Assembly: GCA_020848435.1 (NCBI GenBank)
Contig: JADLAC010000002.1
Coordinates: 227,646 to 291,645 of the forward strand
Origin: Burkholderiales bacterium
GTDB lineage: Bacteria; Pseudomonadota; Gammaproteobacteria; Burkholderiales; WYBJ01
Direction of reading: 5' to 3'
DNA: 64,000 nt
The translations under genes were made by a program, and so were the position numbers. Shown here in pieces: positions 25,989 through 35,625 of the stretch. The first letter of the stretch is position 1. Every line of letters begins with the position of its first letter. Under the pieces are notes generated by a model. The model did not search any database. It saw nothing but the letters and a program-made list of their open reading frames with translations, and was not told the DNA's origin.

Positions 25989-28118
25989 ATGCCTGATACG
26001 AACGAGGTCGGTCGAGCGGCACGCTACAGGCTCGGTATCGACGTGGGCGGCACGTTTACGGATCTGTGCCTGTTCGACGAAGCGCAGGGGACGCTGCGCA
26101 CCTACAAGGTGGCGTCGACGCCGGATGACTTTTGCCACGGGATCGTCGATGGCGTCCGCGCGCTCCTCGCCGAGGCGCGCCTGCCCGCGGCCGCGCTGGG
26201 CTATCTCGTGCATGGGACCACCGTTGCAACCAACGCGATGATCCAGCGCAGCGGCGGACGCGTCGGCCTGCTCACGACTGCCGGATTCCGCGACCTGCTC
26301 GAGATCCGCCGCCAGAGCAGGCCGCACGACGAGCTGTACAATCTCTTCTTCGTGAAGGCGCCTACGCCTATTCCCAGGCATCTTCGCTTGGAGGTGCCGG
26401 AGCGTATTCTCGCCGACGGGTCCATATGGCTGCCGCTCGACGAGGCCGCCACGATTCGCGCCATCGAAGAGCTGGTCGCCTTGCGCGTCGAGACCATCGC
26501 GATCTGCCTGCTGAATTCGTACGTCGATGCGCGCCACGAGCAACGCCTCGTGGAGCTCGTGCGCGAGCATGCGCCGGGCGTGGACGTCAGCGCGTCCTAC
26601 CAGGTTCTCAGGGAATTCCGTGAATTCGAGCGCCTCAGCACCACGGTCGTGAACGCGTGGCTGCAGCGCCCCGTCGGGCACTACTTGCAGCGTCTCGAAA
26701 GCCGCATCGCGGAGGAGCGGATCAAGACCGCGCCCTTCGTGATGCAAGGTAACGGTGGCATCATGTCGGTGGAGGCGGCAGTGCGTGGTCCGGTGAACCT
26801 GCTCGTGTCCGGACCGAGCGCGGGCCTCATGGGCGCGATCTATACGGCGCGCGCCGCGGGCTTCGACAATCTCCTGACCTTCGACATGGGCGGCACCAGT
26901 ACCGACGTGTCGCTCGTGCAGCGGGGCGCGCCGATCGTGCGCACCGATAACGAGGTGGCCGGCTACCCGGTGCGGGTGCCGATGCTCGACATCAAGTTCA
27001 TCGGCGCGGGGGGGGGCAGCGTCGCGTGGATCAACGAGGGGGGCGCGCTGAAAGTCGGGCCGCGAAGCACCGGCGCCCACCCCGGGCCGGCGTGTTATGC
27101 GCAAGGGGGCAGGGAGGCGACGGTGACCGATGCCAACGTGACGCTGGGCTTCCTGCACCCGGAGCGTCTGCTGGGAGGGCGCAAGGCAATCGACCGGACG
27201 CTCGCATGCGACGCGATCATGGCCAATGTCGCACGGCCGCTCGGCTTGGATCTGAGCACAGCGGCGCATGGCATTCGCACGATCGTGAATACCAACATGG
27301 TCGGCGCGCTCAAGCTCGTCTCCGTGGAGCAGGGCTACGATCCGCGCGACTTCGCGCTGGTGGCGTTCGGCGGCGCGGGTCCCCTGCACGCGAGCGCCGT
27401 CGCGCGCGAGCTCGGCATGCGCACGGTCATCGTGCCCGAAAGCCCGGGCATACTCTGCGCGCTGGGGCTGTTGACGGTCGATCGCCGCTTCGACATCGTG
27501 CGCACCGCGGTGATGGCGATCCGGGAAGCGACCGTGACCACCATAAACGACATCTGGAACGAGCTCGACGGCGAGGCCACCCGCTGGCTCGAGGGCGAGG
27601 GCGTGCCCGTCGAATGTCGCGGTCTCGTGCGTATCGTGGATGCGCGCTATCGGGGTCAGAACTACGAGCTGGCGCTCCCCGTGAGCCTCGGGATCTGGAC
27701 CGACGCGACGCTGGCGAACATCGAACGGCACTTTCACGAAGAGCACGAACGCATCTATGGGTTCCATTCTGAAAAGGCGGCCGTGCAGATGGTGAACTTC
27801 CGCACGGTTGCGCAAGGGATCATGCCCAAGCCCTCGATGGCAAGACGTGCCGCGTCCAACAGCACATTGAGGGATGCACAAATCGGCGTGCGCTCGGTAA
27901 GCTGGGAAGCTGAGCGTGCGCCTGCCGCGACGCCCGTGTATGCGCGCGAGCGGCTCGCGCCCGGCCACGAGCTGATCGGTCCGGCGATCGCGGAGCAAAT
28001 GGACACCACCATCGTGATCGCTCCGGGCGAGCACGCGCGTGTCGACGACTATCTGAATCTCGTCATCGATCTGAGCTGCGATCAGCCGGCGCGTGGCACT
28101 CGAATGGGAGGCGCATGA
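25989..28118 (+). CDS. hyuA: Hydantoinase/oxoprolinase subunit A
   Basis: 709 residues from ATG with GAGGA at 25977; earlier in-frame ATGs at 25890 and 25938 lack this. N-terminal actin/hexokinase-like ATPase module with GIDVGGTFTDLCLFD, then VHGTTVATNAMI and REFREFERLSTTVVNAW; the central domain has LTFDMGGTSTDVSLV and FIGAGGGSVAW; the C-terminal domain follows from about residue 500. With subunit B this family hydrolyses N-methylhydantoin, 5-oxoproline or similar cyclic amides using ATP. Its stop overlaps the subunit B start (ATGA), so the two are coupled. Confidence 0.92.
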   Translation: MPDTNEVGRAARYRLGIDVGGTFTDLCLFDEAQGTLRTYKVASTPDDFCHGIVDGVRALLAEARLPAAALGYLVHGTTVATNAMIQRSGGRVGLLTTAGFRDLLEIRRQSRPHDELYNLFFVKAPTPIPRHLRLEVPERILADGSIWLPLDEAATIRAIEELVALRVETIAICLLNSYVDARHEQRLVELVREHAPGVDVSASYQVLREFREFERLSTTVVNAWLQRPVGHYLQRLESRIAEERIKTAPFVMQGNGGIMSVEAAVRGPVNLLVSGPSAGLMGAIYTARAAGFDNLLTFDMGGTSTDVSLVQRGAPIVRTDNEVAGYPVRVPMLDIKFIGAGGGSVAWINEGGALKVGPRSTGAHPGPACYAQGGREATVTDANVTLGFLHPERLLGGRKAIDRTLACDAIMANVARPLGLDLSTAAHGIRTIVNTNMVGALKLVSVEQGYDPRDFALVAFGGAGPLHASAVARELGMRTVIVPESPGILCALGLLTVDRRFDIVRTAVMAIREATVTTINDIWNELDGEATRWLEGEGVPVECRGLVRIVDARYRGQNYELALPVSLGIWTDATLANIERHFHEEHERIYGFHSEKAAVQMVNFRTVAQGIMPKPSMARRAASNSTLRDAQIGVRSVSWEAERAPAATPVYARERLAPGHELIGPAIAEQMDTTIVIAPGEHARVDDYLNLVIDLSCDQPARGTRMGGA

Positions 28119-29815
28119 TGTCTCTTGCCATGGATCCGATCACCGTCGAGGTCATCGGCAACCACTTCGAATTCGTCACCCAGGAGATGGGTATCACCCT
28201 GGTGAAGTCGTCGTATTCGACCAATATCAAGGAACGGCGCGATTGCTCCGCGGTGCTGCTCGATGCCCAGGGCAGGACGATCTCGCTGACCGCGTACACG
28301 GGCGGTCACCTGGGCTCGGTGCTCGGCCTGATGGAGGAGGTATTCAAGCGCTATCCGCTTGCAAGCATCGAGCCGGGCGACGTATTCATGGCCAATGACG
28401 CCTATTCGGGCGGCCCCACCCACCTGCCCGATATCACCGTCGTCGCGCCCTTCTTCCATGACGGCGAGCTGGTCGCATTTTGCGCGACCGTGGGACATCA
28501 TACCGAGGTGGGAGGCGGTCTAGGCGCGGCTGCCGACATCTGGGGCGAGGGCGTCAGAATCCCGCCGATAAAGATTTTCAGCCGGGGCGAGCTGAGAGAA
28601 GACGTGTTGCAGTTGATTCTCTTGAACGTACGCAAGCCTGATGAGCGGCGCGGCGATCTGGAGGCGCAATTCGCCGGCGTGCGCACCGGGCAGAGGCGGC
28701 TGCGCGAGCTCTTCAGCCACTATTCGCGCGACCAGATCCTGGGCAGCGCGGCAGTGCTGTTCGACCAGACCGAAAAGCGCATACGGCGCAGCATTGCGCT
28801 GTTGCCGGACGGGCGCTACGAGTTCGAGGACTGCATGGACGACGACGGCTTCGACGCGCAGATGATCCCGATTCGATGCGCCGTCACGATTCGCGGCGAC
28901 GAGATCGAGCTCGACTTCACGGGCACCGGCCCGCAGGTCAAGGGCGGGATCAACGTGACGTTCAACGCCCTGCGCGCGACGGTGTACTTTGCGCTGAAAT
29001 CGGCTCTGGCAGCGGACGTGGCGCCCAACGCGGGTCTCTATCGCGCGATCAAGATCGTCGCGCCGCCAGGGTGCCTGGTCAACTGCGTGGAACCCGCCGC
29101 CGTCCTCAACAGGTCGGACGCCTACTCGCGTGTCATCGATGTCATTCTGGGCGCGCTGGCGCCCGCCGCGCCGGATCGGGTGATCGCGGCCTGCAAAGGC
29201 GCGACCACGGGCATCGCATTTCACGGTTGGACAGGGGCCAACAATCGCTACTGGTCCTATCTCGAGACGATCGGCGGCGGCTTCGGCGCGAGGCAAGGGC
29301 TCGACGGGGTCGACGGCGTACAGACCGGAACCAGCAACACGTCCAACCTGCCCTCCGAGGCGATGGAGATGGAATATCCGCTGTTCGTCGAGCGCTATGA
29401 GCTCATACCCGATTCCGGCGGCGCGGGAACCTATCGGGGCGGCCAGGGCATCCTGCGGCGCTATCGCGTGCTCGCCGACGGCACCTATTTCCGCACGAAA
29501 GGCGATCGATGCAAGACGCGCCCCTGGGGTCTATTCGGCGGCGCCCCGGGCTTCGCGGGCCGTTTCATTCTGAATCCCGGAACGCCGGGCGAGCGCGAGC
29601 TCGGCAGCAAGGAATTCAACATCCCGGTCAAGAAGGGCGACGTCGTGGAAGTGTGGACGCCGGGCTCCGGAGGCTACGGTGAGGTTTCGAAGCGTGATCC
29701 GGCGTTCGTGTTGCGCGACGTACTGGCCGGCCAGGTGAGCAGAGAGGGCGCCCGGCGTGACTATGGCGTAGACATCGACGAGGCGCGGCTCAAGCAGCTC
29801 GCACACGACATGTAA
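28115..29815 (+). CDS. hyuB: Hydantoinase B / oxoprolinase
   Basis: 566 residues, starting at the ATG that overlaps the subunit A stop. Landmarks are FVTQEMGITLVKSSYSTNIK, GDVFMANDAYSGGPTHLPD, GHHTEVGGG, NTSNLPSEAMEMEYPL and the C-terminal GSGGYGEV. It contributes the amidohydrolase-like half of the HyuAB complex. Followed 19 bp later by a Bug gene, which may bind the cyclic amide. Confidence 0.92.
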   Translation: MMSLAMDPITVEVIGNHFEFVTQEMGITLVKSSYSTNIKERRDCSAVLLDAQGRTISLTAYTGGHLGSVLGLMEEVFKRYPLASIEPGDVFMANDAYSGGPTHLPDITVVAPFFHDGELVAFCATVGHHTEVGGGLGAAADIWGEGVRIPPIKIFSRGELREDVLQLILLNVRKPDERRGDLEAQFAGVRTGQRRLRELFSHYSRDQILGSAAVLFDQTEKRIRRSIALLPDGRYEFEDCMDDDGFDAQMIPIRCAVTIRGDEIELDFTGTGPQVKGGINVTFNALRATVYFALKSALAADVAPNAGLYRAIKIVAPPGCLVNCVEPAAVLNRSDAYSRVIDVILGALAPAAPDRVIAACKGATTGIAFHGWTGANNRYWSYLETIGGGFGARQGLDGVDGVQTGTSNTSNLPSEAMEMEYPLFVERYELIPDSGGAGTYRGGQGILRRYRVLADGTYFRTKGDRCKTRPWGLFGGAPGFAGRFILNPGTPGERELGSKEFNIPVKKGDVVEVWTPGSGGYGEVSKRDPAFVLRDVLAGQVSREGARRDYGVDIDEARLKQLAHDM

Positions 29816-29834
29816 GGAATCGAGGGAGGGTTTC

Positions 29835-30839
29835 ATGGCGCATACCAGTGACAGCGTGCGTGTACGCTTGCTCGTCGCATACTCGGCTTTGTTAGCCATA
29901 TTCGGCGCCGAAACATCCACGGCCCAAATGCCAGCGGGATACCCCGCGCGGCCGCTCACGGTCATCGTGCCGTTTCCCGCCGGCGGGGGCGTGGACATTC
30001 TCGCCAGAGTGATTGCGAAGCACCTTTCCCCCGCGCTCGGCAAACCAGTCGTCGTCGACAACCGCGGGGGCGGCGGCGGCAATATCGGGATCGGGGCCGC
30101 TGCACGCGCCAAGCCCGACGGCTATACGTTTCTGATCACGTCCAGCATCTTCGTCAACAATCCGAGCCTGTATAAGCAGGTGCCGTTCGATCCGATTCGG
30201 GACTTCACACCGATGGTGTTGATCACGGCATCTCCGAACGTCATCGTGACCCGGGCGGACTCGGGTATCAACACCTTGGCCGACCTGATTGCGCTTGCAC
30301 GCAACAAGCCCGACCTGCTGAATTACTCGAGCCCGGGGATCGGAACGTCCTCGCACCTTTCCGCGGAGCTGTTCAAGCTCAAGGCCAAGATCAACCTGAC
30401 CCACGTGCCGTATTCCGGCTCGGCACCGGGGTTGAAGGCAGTGCTCGCAGGCGAGACCCAGCTAGGGGTGTTCGGTATCGCCGGCGGCGGCGGCGGACAG
30501 ATCAGTAGCGGAAGATTGCGTGCCCTGGTTCATACCGGACACGGCCGCCTGCGCGACTTCCCCGATGTGCCGAATCTCGCCGAAGCGGGCTTCCCGAATT
30601 CGGAGGCGGAGAACTTCAACTCGATGCTGGCGCCGGCGGGTACGTCGGAGGAGGTCATGGAGCTGGTCGCGCGCGAAGTCATCGCCGTTCTCAAACGACC
30701 CGAGGTGATCGATACCTTGCGCCAGACCGGCGGCGTGAATGTCGTCGGCGGAGATCGCGAGCTGCTGCGCGCGAGGATCGCCAAGGAGCTTCCCCTGTGG
30801 CGGGAAGTCATCGAGAAGGCCGCCATCAAGGTCGAATGA
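29835..30839 (+). CDS. Bug/TctC-type solute-binding protein (8 of 14)
   Basis: 334 residues, ATG behind a GAGGGAGGG site. Signal peptide ends at STA (A30). Motifs: YPARPLTVIVPFPAGGGVD, VVVDNRGGGGGNIG, AKPDGYTFL, LTHVPYSGSAPGL (Y-S-G in place of Y-K-G) and a glycine run GIAGGGGGQISSG unusual for the family. Likely receptor of the adjoining HyuAB pair. Confidence 0.92.
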   Translation: MAHTSDSVRVRLLVAYSALLAIFGAETSTAQMPAGYPARPLTVIVPFPAGGGVDILARVIAKHLSPALGKPVVVDNRGGGGGNIGIGAAARAKPDGYTFLITSSIFVNNPSLYKQVPFDPIRDFTPMVLITASPNVIVTRADSGINTLADLIALARNKPDLLNYSSPGIGTSSHLSAELFKLKAKINLTHVPYSGSAPGLKAVLAGETQLGVFGIAGGGGGQISSGRLRALVHTGHGRLRDFPDVPNLAEAGFPNSEAENFNSMLAPAGTSEEVMELVAREVIAVLKRPEVIDTLRQTGGVNVVGGDRELLRARIAKELPLWREVIEKAAIKVE

Positions 30840-30983
30840 GATGCGATCGGCTGCTCTCGAACGTAGACCGCGGCGCAGACACGCTCACCCGAGCGCGGTG
30901 AGTGCAGCCGTGCATGGCGTCGAGACCCTTGCCTGCACTCCCATGGGCGCGCGGTTTCCGCAGCCGCGCAAGGAGCCCGCCGC

Positions 30984-33080
30984 GTGAGCAGGGTCGGCGT
31001 AGGCATCGACACCGGCGGCACGTTTACGGACCTGGTCGCGGTGGATATCGACAAGGGCGCGTACTATTACCACAAGGTCCCGACGCTGACGGCGGATCCG
31101 GCGACGGGAATACTCGACGGCATCACCGAGCTGTTGGCAGCCAGCGGGCTTTCGCGCCGCGACGTAGCGGCGATCGTGCTCGGCACCACGCTCGCCACGA
31201 ATGCGGTTTTGCAGGGCAAGTGGGCGCGCACCGGCATGCTGACGACCGCCGGATTTCGCGACGTGCTCGAGCTCGCGCGCCAGCGGCGCCCGCACTACTT
31301 CAATCTCGATATTCCGAAACCCATGCCGCCGGCCGCGCGCGACTGCCGCATCGAGGTCGCGGGTCGCATCGCCTACGACGGTAGCGAGATCACGCCGCTA
31401 GCGGAGGACGACGTCCGGCGCTCGATCGAGCTGTTGAAGACGAAGGACGTGGAAGCCGTCGCGATCTGTTTCTTGCACGCCTACGCGAATCCGGCGCACG
31501 AAGAACGCGCCCGTGCGATGGTGAAATCATCGTGGCCAGAGGTGTATCTTTGCGCCTCCAACGACATCCTGTCGGAGTTCCGCGAGTTCGAGCGTTTCGC
31601 CACGACGAGCGTCAACGCGAGCCTGATGCCGGTCATGGATCGATACCTCGAGCGCTTCGAGCGCGGCGTGGCTCGGCTCGGCATCCGGCGCTCGCCGCGC
31701 GTCATGCAGTCGAACGGAGGAGCGGTCTCGACGCGGGCCGTGCGCGCGGCGCCTGTCAATACCTTCTTTTCGGGTCCGGCGGGTGGCGTGATCGGCAGCG
31801 TAGGTATCGGTATGCAGCTCGGACTGCCCGAGCTGATCACGTTCGACATGGGCGGAACGAGCACCGACGTCTGCCTCATACGCGGCGGCGAGCCCGCTAT
31901 AAAGAGCGAACGCTCGATGGGCGGGTTTCCCGTGCGCACGCGCACGCTCGACATCCACACCATCGGCGCGGGTGGCGGTTCGATCGCATGGACCGATGCG
32001 GGCGGGCTGCTCAAGGTCGGCCCGCAGAGCGCCGGCGCCCATCCCGGCCCTGCCTCGTACGGTCGCGGCGGAACCGAAGCGACGGTTACCGATGCCAATG
32101 TCGTGCTTGGACGCTTGAACCCGAACGCACTCCTCGGCGGGCGCATGGCGATGCACCCGGACAAGGCCGAAGCGGTTGTCGCTCAACTCGCGCGGCGGCT
32201 CGGCGTCGATACGACCACCGCGGCCGCCGGTATCATCGAGATCATCAACACGAACATGATGGGTGCGGTGCGAGTGATTTCGGTGGAGCAAGGCGAGGAC
32301 CCGCGCGACTTCACCCTGGTCGCGTTCGGCGGAGCGGGGCCGCTGCACGCGGCCGATGTGGCCGCCACGATGGGAATGCGAAAAGTCCTGGTGCCGCCGC
32401 GGCCGGGCTTGCTCTCGGCGCTGGGCCTGTTACGTGCCGATGCGCGCGGAGATTTCAGCCTGACACGCCTGATTCCTGCGGAGAGATCGCAACTGAAATC
32501 CCTCAACGCGGGCTTGCGTGTGCTTGCCAGGCGCGGTGCGCAATGGCTCAAGGGCGAACGTGAAATCAAGGGTTCGTTCCAGTGGTTTGCCGACCTGCGC
32601 TATGTCGGCCAGAACTTCGAGCTGCTGCTGGAGTTGCCGGCGCAGCGGCTCGAGGTGAAGTCCCTGGAGCGACTGGTCGGTGCATTTCACGAGCGCCATC
32701 GGGAGGTCTACGGCTATGAGATGCGTGGCCAGGCGGTGGAAGTGGTGAACGTGCGGCTCGTGGTGACCGGTAAGCGCCGCTTGCTGGCAGCGGAACGGAT
32801 GCAGCCCGTTCGCGGCACGACGAAACAGGCTTTGCTGGAAAAGCGCGCAGTGTGGTTTCCGGCCGAGGCATTCGTCGTGACGCCCGTGTACGCGCGTGCG
32901 CGCCTGCCCGCCGACTGTCGCATCGTGGGGCCGGCGGTCATCGAGCAGATGGATACGACGACGGTGGTGCCGCCGGATGCGAAGCTGCGCTGCGACCGCC
33001 ATGGCTACCTTCATATCGAGCTTGCCGAGGTGCGTGCGGCTGCCGCCAAGACGCTGCGGCGCGCGAGGGCGCGAGCATGA
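30984..33080 (+). CDS. hyuA: Hydantoinase/oxoprolinase subunit A, second copy
   Basis: 698 residues from GTG with AAGGAG at 30970. Same domain order as the copy at 25989: GVGIDTGGTFTDLVAVD, LGTTLATNAVLQG, SEFREFERFATTSVNAS, ITFDMGGTSTDVCLI, TIGAGGGSIAW. The two are clearly diverged, so they are not a recent duplication. Its subunit B partner is not adjacent but lies 4 kb downstream at 37025, after a Bug gene and three redox genes. The stop overlaps the next Bug start by four bases. Confidence 0.92.
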   Translation: MSRVGVGIDTGGTFTDLVAVDIDKGAYYYHKVPTLTADPATGILDGITELLAASGLSRRDVAAIVLGTTLATNAVLQGKWARTGMLTTAGFRDVLELARQRRPHYFNLDIPKPMPPAARDCRIEVAGRIAYDGSEITPLAEDDVRRSIELLKTKDVEAVAICFLHAYANPAHEERARAMVKSSWPEVYLCASNDILSEFREFERFATTSVNASLMPVMDRYLERFERGVARLGIRRSPRVMQSNGGAVSTRAVRAAPVNTFFSGPAGGVIGSVGIGMQLGLPELITFDMGGTSTDVCLIRGGEPAIKSERSMGGFPVRTRTLDIHTIGAGGGSIAWTDAGGLLKVGPQSAGAHPGPASYGRGGTEATVTDANVVLGRLNPNALLGGRMAMHPDKAEAVVAQLARRLGVDTTTAAAGIIEIINTNMMGAVRVISVEQGEDPRDFTLVAFGGAGPLHAADVAATMGMRKVLVPPRPGLLSALGLLRADARGDFSLTRLIPAERSQLKSLNAGLRVLARRGAQWLKGEREIKGSFQWFADLRYVGQNFELLLELPAQRLEVKSLERLVGAFHERHREVYGYEMRGQAVEVVNVRLVVTGKRRLLAAERMQPVRGTTKQALLEKRAVWFPAEAFVVTPVYARARLPADCRIVGPAVIEQMDTTTVVPPDAKLRCDRHGYLHIELAEVRAAAAKTLRRARARA

Positions 33081-34042
33081 AGCGGTTCGCGACGCTATTC
33101 GCCGCGGCGGCAATTTGCCTGGCAACGCGAGCGCTCATGGCCGCCGATTATCCCGAGCGCCCGATCCGCTACCTGGTCGCTTTCGCGCCCGGCGCATTCA
33201 ACGACATCCTGGCACGGATCGTCGCACAGCGCATGACGAGCGCCCTGGGCAAGCCGGTCATCGTCGATAACCGTGTCGGCGCGGGCGGCAACGTCGGCGC
33301 GGAAATGGCCGCGAAGGCCACGCCCGATGGCTATTCGTTGCTCAACATCAGCAGCGCTCACACGATCGCGCAGAGCCTGTATCCCAAGCTCAACTACAGC
33401 CTGGAGCGCGACTTCACCCCGGTGGTTCACTTCGCCTCGTCGCCCCTGGTGATGGCCGTCAACGCGTCGCTTCCGGTCGCGAGCGTCAGCGACTTCATTT
33501 CCTGGAGCAAGAGCAACAAGGCGGTTTACGCCTCGGGCGGTGTCGGCGTCATCAGCCATCTGTCGGTGGAGATGTTCAAGCACGCAATCGGAATCGACGT
33601 GCTTCACGTGCCGTACAAGGGCGGCGGGCCCGGGCTGCTCGATGTCGTCGCTGGCCGCGCGCACATGATGACCAATACGATCCCGACGCTCTATCCTGCC
33701 ATCAAGGCCGGCCGCCTGCGCGCCCTGGGCATCATGGCCGATAGGCGCCATTCACACCTTCCCGAGGTGCCGACATTCGGCGAGGTCGGATACAGGGAAT
33801 TCGTCTTGGGCAATTGGCTTGGAATCGTCGCGCCGGCTGGCACGCCGCGCGATATCGTCTACAGGCTCGCGAACGAGGTCACCCGGATCGTGCGCTCGCA
33901 GGAGGTACGCGAGCGCTTTCTGCAAGAGGGGGCGGATGCGACCGGCGGAACGCCGGAAGAGCTCGGCGTGGTCATCAAGAATGAAATCGTCCGCTTCGGG
34001 CGAGCGGTCAAAGCGTCGGGCGCGACGGCTTCCGGCTCATGA
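33077..34042 (+). CDS. Bug/TctC-type solute-binding protein (9 of 14)
   Basis: 321 residues from the ATG overlapping the HyuA stop. Signal peptide ends at LMA (A22). Motifs: YPERPIRYLVAFAPGAFND, IVDNRVGAGGNVGAE, ATPDGYSLL and VLHVPYKGGGPGLLD. The F-N-D in the first loop is shared with the protein at 2161. Stop overlaps the FAD oxidoreductase start, so HyuA, Bug and oxidoreductase are translationally chained. Confidence 0.93.
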   Translation: MKRFATLFAAAAICLATRALMAADYPERPIRYLVAFAPGAFNDILARIVAQRMTSALGKPVIVDNRVGAGGNVGAEMAAKATPDGYSLLNISSAHTIAQSLYPKLNYSLERDFTPVVHFASSPLVMAVNASLPVASVSDFISWSKSNKAVYASGGVGVISHLSVEMFKHAIGIDVLHVPYKGGGPGLLDVVAGRAHMMTNTIPTLYPAIKAGRLRALGIMADRRHSHLPEVPTFGEVGYREFVLGNWLGIVAPAGTPRDIVYRLANEVTRIVRSQEVRERFLQEGADATGGTPEELGVVIKNEIVRFGRAVKASGATASGS

Positions 34043-35157
34043 AGCTCACGGCGGACGCAATCGTCATCGGCGGCGGCCTGGTGGCCAGCGCGGTCGCTTA
34101 CGGCCTGACTCGCCTGGGCCTCAAGCCCGTGATGCTCGACGAGGGCGATGTCGCGTATCGTGCATCGCGCGGCAACTTCGCGCTCGTCTGGACCCAAAGC
34201 AAGGGCCCCGGCGTGCCGGAGTATCAGCAGTGGTCGCGGCTTTCATCCGACAAGTGGAGCGAGCTCGCGGCCGAGCTGCAGAGCGAGACCGGTGTCGATT
34301 GCGGGCATCGCAGAAACGGCGGCATCCATGTGTGCCTGTCCGAAGACGAGCTGGCGAAACGAACGCAAGTCGTGGAGCAGCTACGCGCGGAAGCACCGCC
34401 AGGCCGCTACCGCGCGCAGATGATCAGTCGGGCGGAGATGCTGAAGTTGCTCCCCGCCTTTGGCCCGGACGTCGTGGGCGGCGCCTACTGTCCCGACGAC
34501 GGTACGGTCAATCCGCTCTTTTCGCTGCGCGCGCTTCAGCGCGCCTTCAGTGCCCGAGGCGGCCGCTATTTCTGCGATTCCCGCGTGAGCTCCATCGCCG
34601 CGGCGCCCCGTGCATTTACCGTCGAGACCGCATCGAGGTCGATCAGCGCACCGCGACTCGTGCTGGCCGCGGGCCTCGGCAACAAGCCCTTGGGCGAGCA
34701 GGTCGGATTGAACGTTCCGGTAAGGCCCGTGCGCGGGCAGATCATCGTGACCGAGCGTCTCAAACCCGTACTGGAGTATCCCACGACGTACATTCGCCAG
34801 ACGGTCGAGGGCGGCATCCTGATCGGCGAGTCGCGCGAAGAAGCCGGCTTCGACGATACGCTGAATCACACGGTGTCGCAGACGCTCGCCGCCCGGGCGA
34901 TCCGGACCTTTCCTTTCTTGAAGCAGGTTGGCGTCGTGCGCACCTGGGCTGGCCTGCGCGTGATGTCGCCCGACGTGTATCCGATCTACGAGCAGTCGAG
35001 CGCCTATCCGGGTGCATTCGTCTGCACCTGCCACAGCGGTGTCACGCTGGGCGCCGCACACGCCTTCGAGTATGCGAAGGCCGTGGTGGATGGACATCTT
35101 CCGGAAAAGCTCGGCCGGTTTTCGTCGCGGAGATTCGATGTTCAAGCGCGTCATTGA
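34039..35157 (+). CDS. DAO-type FAD oxidoreductase, HcnC / opine-oxidase subunit B-like
   Basis: 372 residues from the ATG overlapping the Bug stop. Rossmann FAD loop AIVIGGGLVASAVAYGL, then RASRGNFALVWTQSKG and the C-terminal TWAGLRVMSPDVYPIYE and CHSGVTLGAAHA typical of D-amino-acid-oxidase-like flavoproteins. With the small Fe-S protein and the second flavoprotein downstream it makes the gene trio seen in hydrogen cyanide synthase (HcnABC) and in opine oxidases. It would oxidise a secondary or alpha-amino substrate. Confidence 0.82.
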   Translation: MKLTADAIVIGGGLVASAVAYGLTRLGLKPVMLDEGDVAYRASRGNFALVWTQSKGPGVPEYQQWSRLSSDKWSELAAELQSETGVDCGHRRNGGIHVCLSEDELAKRTQVVEQLRAEAPPGRYRAQMISRAEMLKLLPAFGPDVVGGAYCPDDGTVNPLFSLRALQRAFSARGGRYFCDSRVSSIAAAPRAFTVETASRSISAPRLVLAAGLGNKPLGEQVGLNVPVRPVRGQIIVTERLKPVLEYPTTYIRQTVEGGILIGESREEAGFDDTLNHTVSQTLAARAIRTFPFLKQVGVVRTWAGLRVMSPDVYPIYEQSSAYPGAFVCTCHSGVTLGAAHAFEYAKAVVDGHLPEKLGRFSSRRFDVQARH

Positions 35158-35428
35158 ATTCGAAGGCCCGGTGCTCGGCGTCGTCATCAATGGGCGCGAA
35201 TGTAGCGTGCCCGCGAGCTTCACGGCGGCGGCCGCGATGCTTGCAAGCGAGGACGGCGCGACGCGCGAAACGCCGATCTCCGGTGCCCCTCGCGCCCCGT
35301 ACTGCATGATGGGCGTGTGCTTCGAATGCCTGTTGGAGATCGACGGTGTGCCCAACCAGCAGGGCTGCCTCGTTCCGGTGGCCGCGGGCATGCGGATCAA
35401 CCGCCAGCGCGGCGCGCGCACGGTCTAG
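35138..35428 (+). CDS. Small [2Fe-2S] protein, HcnA-like
   Basis: 96 residues, ATG with GCGGAG upstream, overlapping the DAO gene by 20 bp. The cluster ligands are C56, C61, C64 and C77 (YCMMGVCFEC ... QGC), the pattern of HcnA and of the small subunit of opine or octopine oxidases. Its TAG stop is formed by the TA target duplication plus the first base of an inserted MITE-like element, so the extreme C-terminus may differ from the ancestral one. Confidence 0.85.
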   Translation: MFKRVIEFEGPVLGVVINGRECSVPASFTAAAAMLASEDGATRETPISGAPRAPYCMMGVCFECLLEIDGVPNQQGCLVPVAAGMRINRQRGARTV

Positions 35429-35617
35429 CGTCCTGAGTCCGAGATTCGTCGCTACATGGCCAAGCCCGACAACAGTACCCTGAATGGCAAGAGTGTCGAA
35501 ATCGGCACCAGACGCGAAGCGAACCGCAGCCAGGTTGGACACCTGGCGAGGATTCGCGACAAAGTATGGCGTCGATTCTCGGCATCTTTTGTGCGGCGAA
35601 TTTCGGACTCAGGACGC
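35428..35617. mobile_element. 190-bp MITE-like element with 25-bp terminal inverted repeats and TA duplication
   Basis: Left end 35428-35452 starts GCGTCCTGAGTCCGAG; right end 35593-35617 is its inverted copy, 23 of 25 bases identical. TA flanks both sides (35426-35427 and 35618-35619), as produced by Tc1/mariner/IS630-type transposition. The interior has no credible transposase, hence a non-autonomous element. It lies between two flavoprotein-operon genes, forming the stop of the first and contributing AGGA (35611-35614) in front of the second. A diverged single end occurs at 43113. Confidence 0.75.
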
Positions 35618-35625
35618 TATTGACC

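Noticed and set aside
25971..28034. 687-codon minus-strand open frame
   Set aside because: Antisense to hyuA; composition is His/Arg-rich, as expected for a shadow frame.
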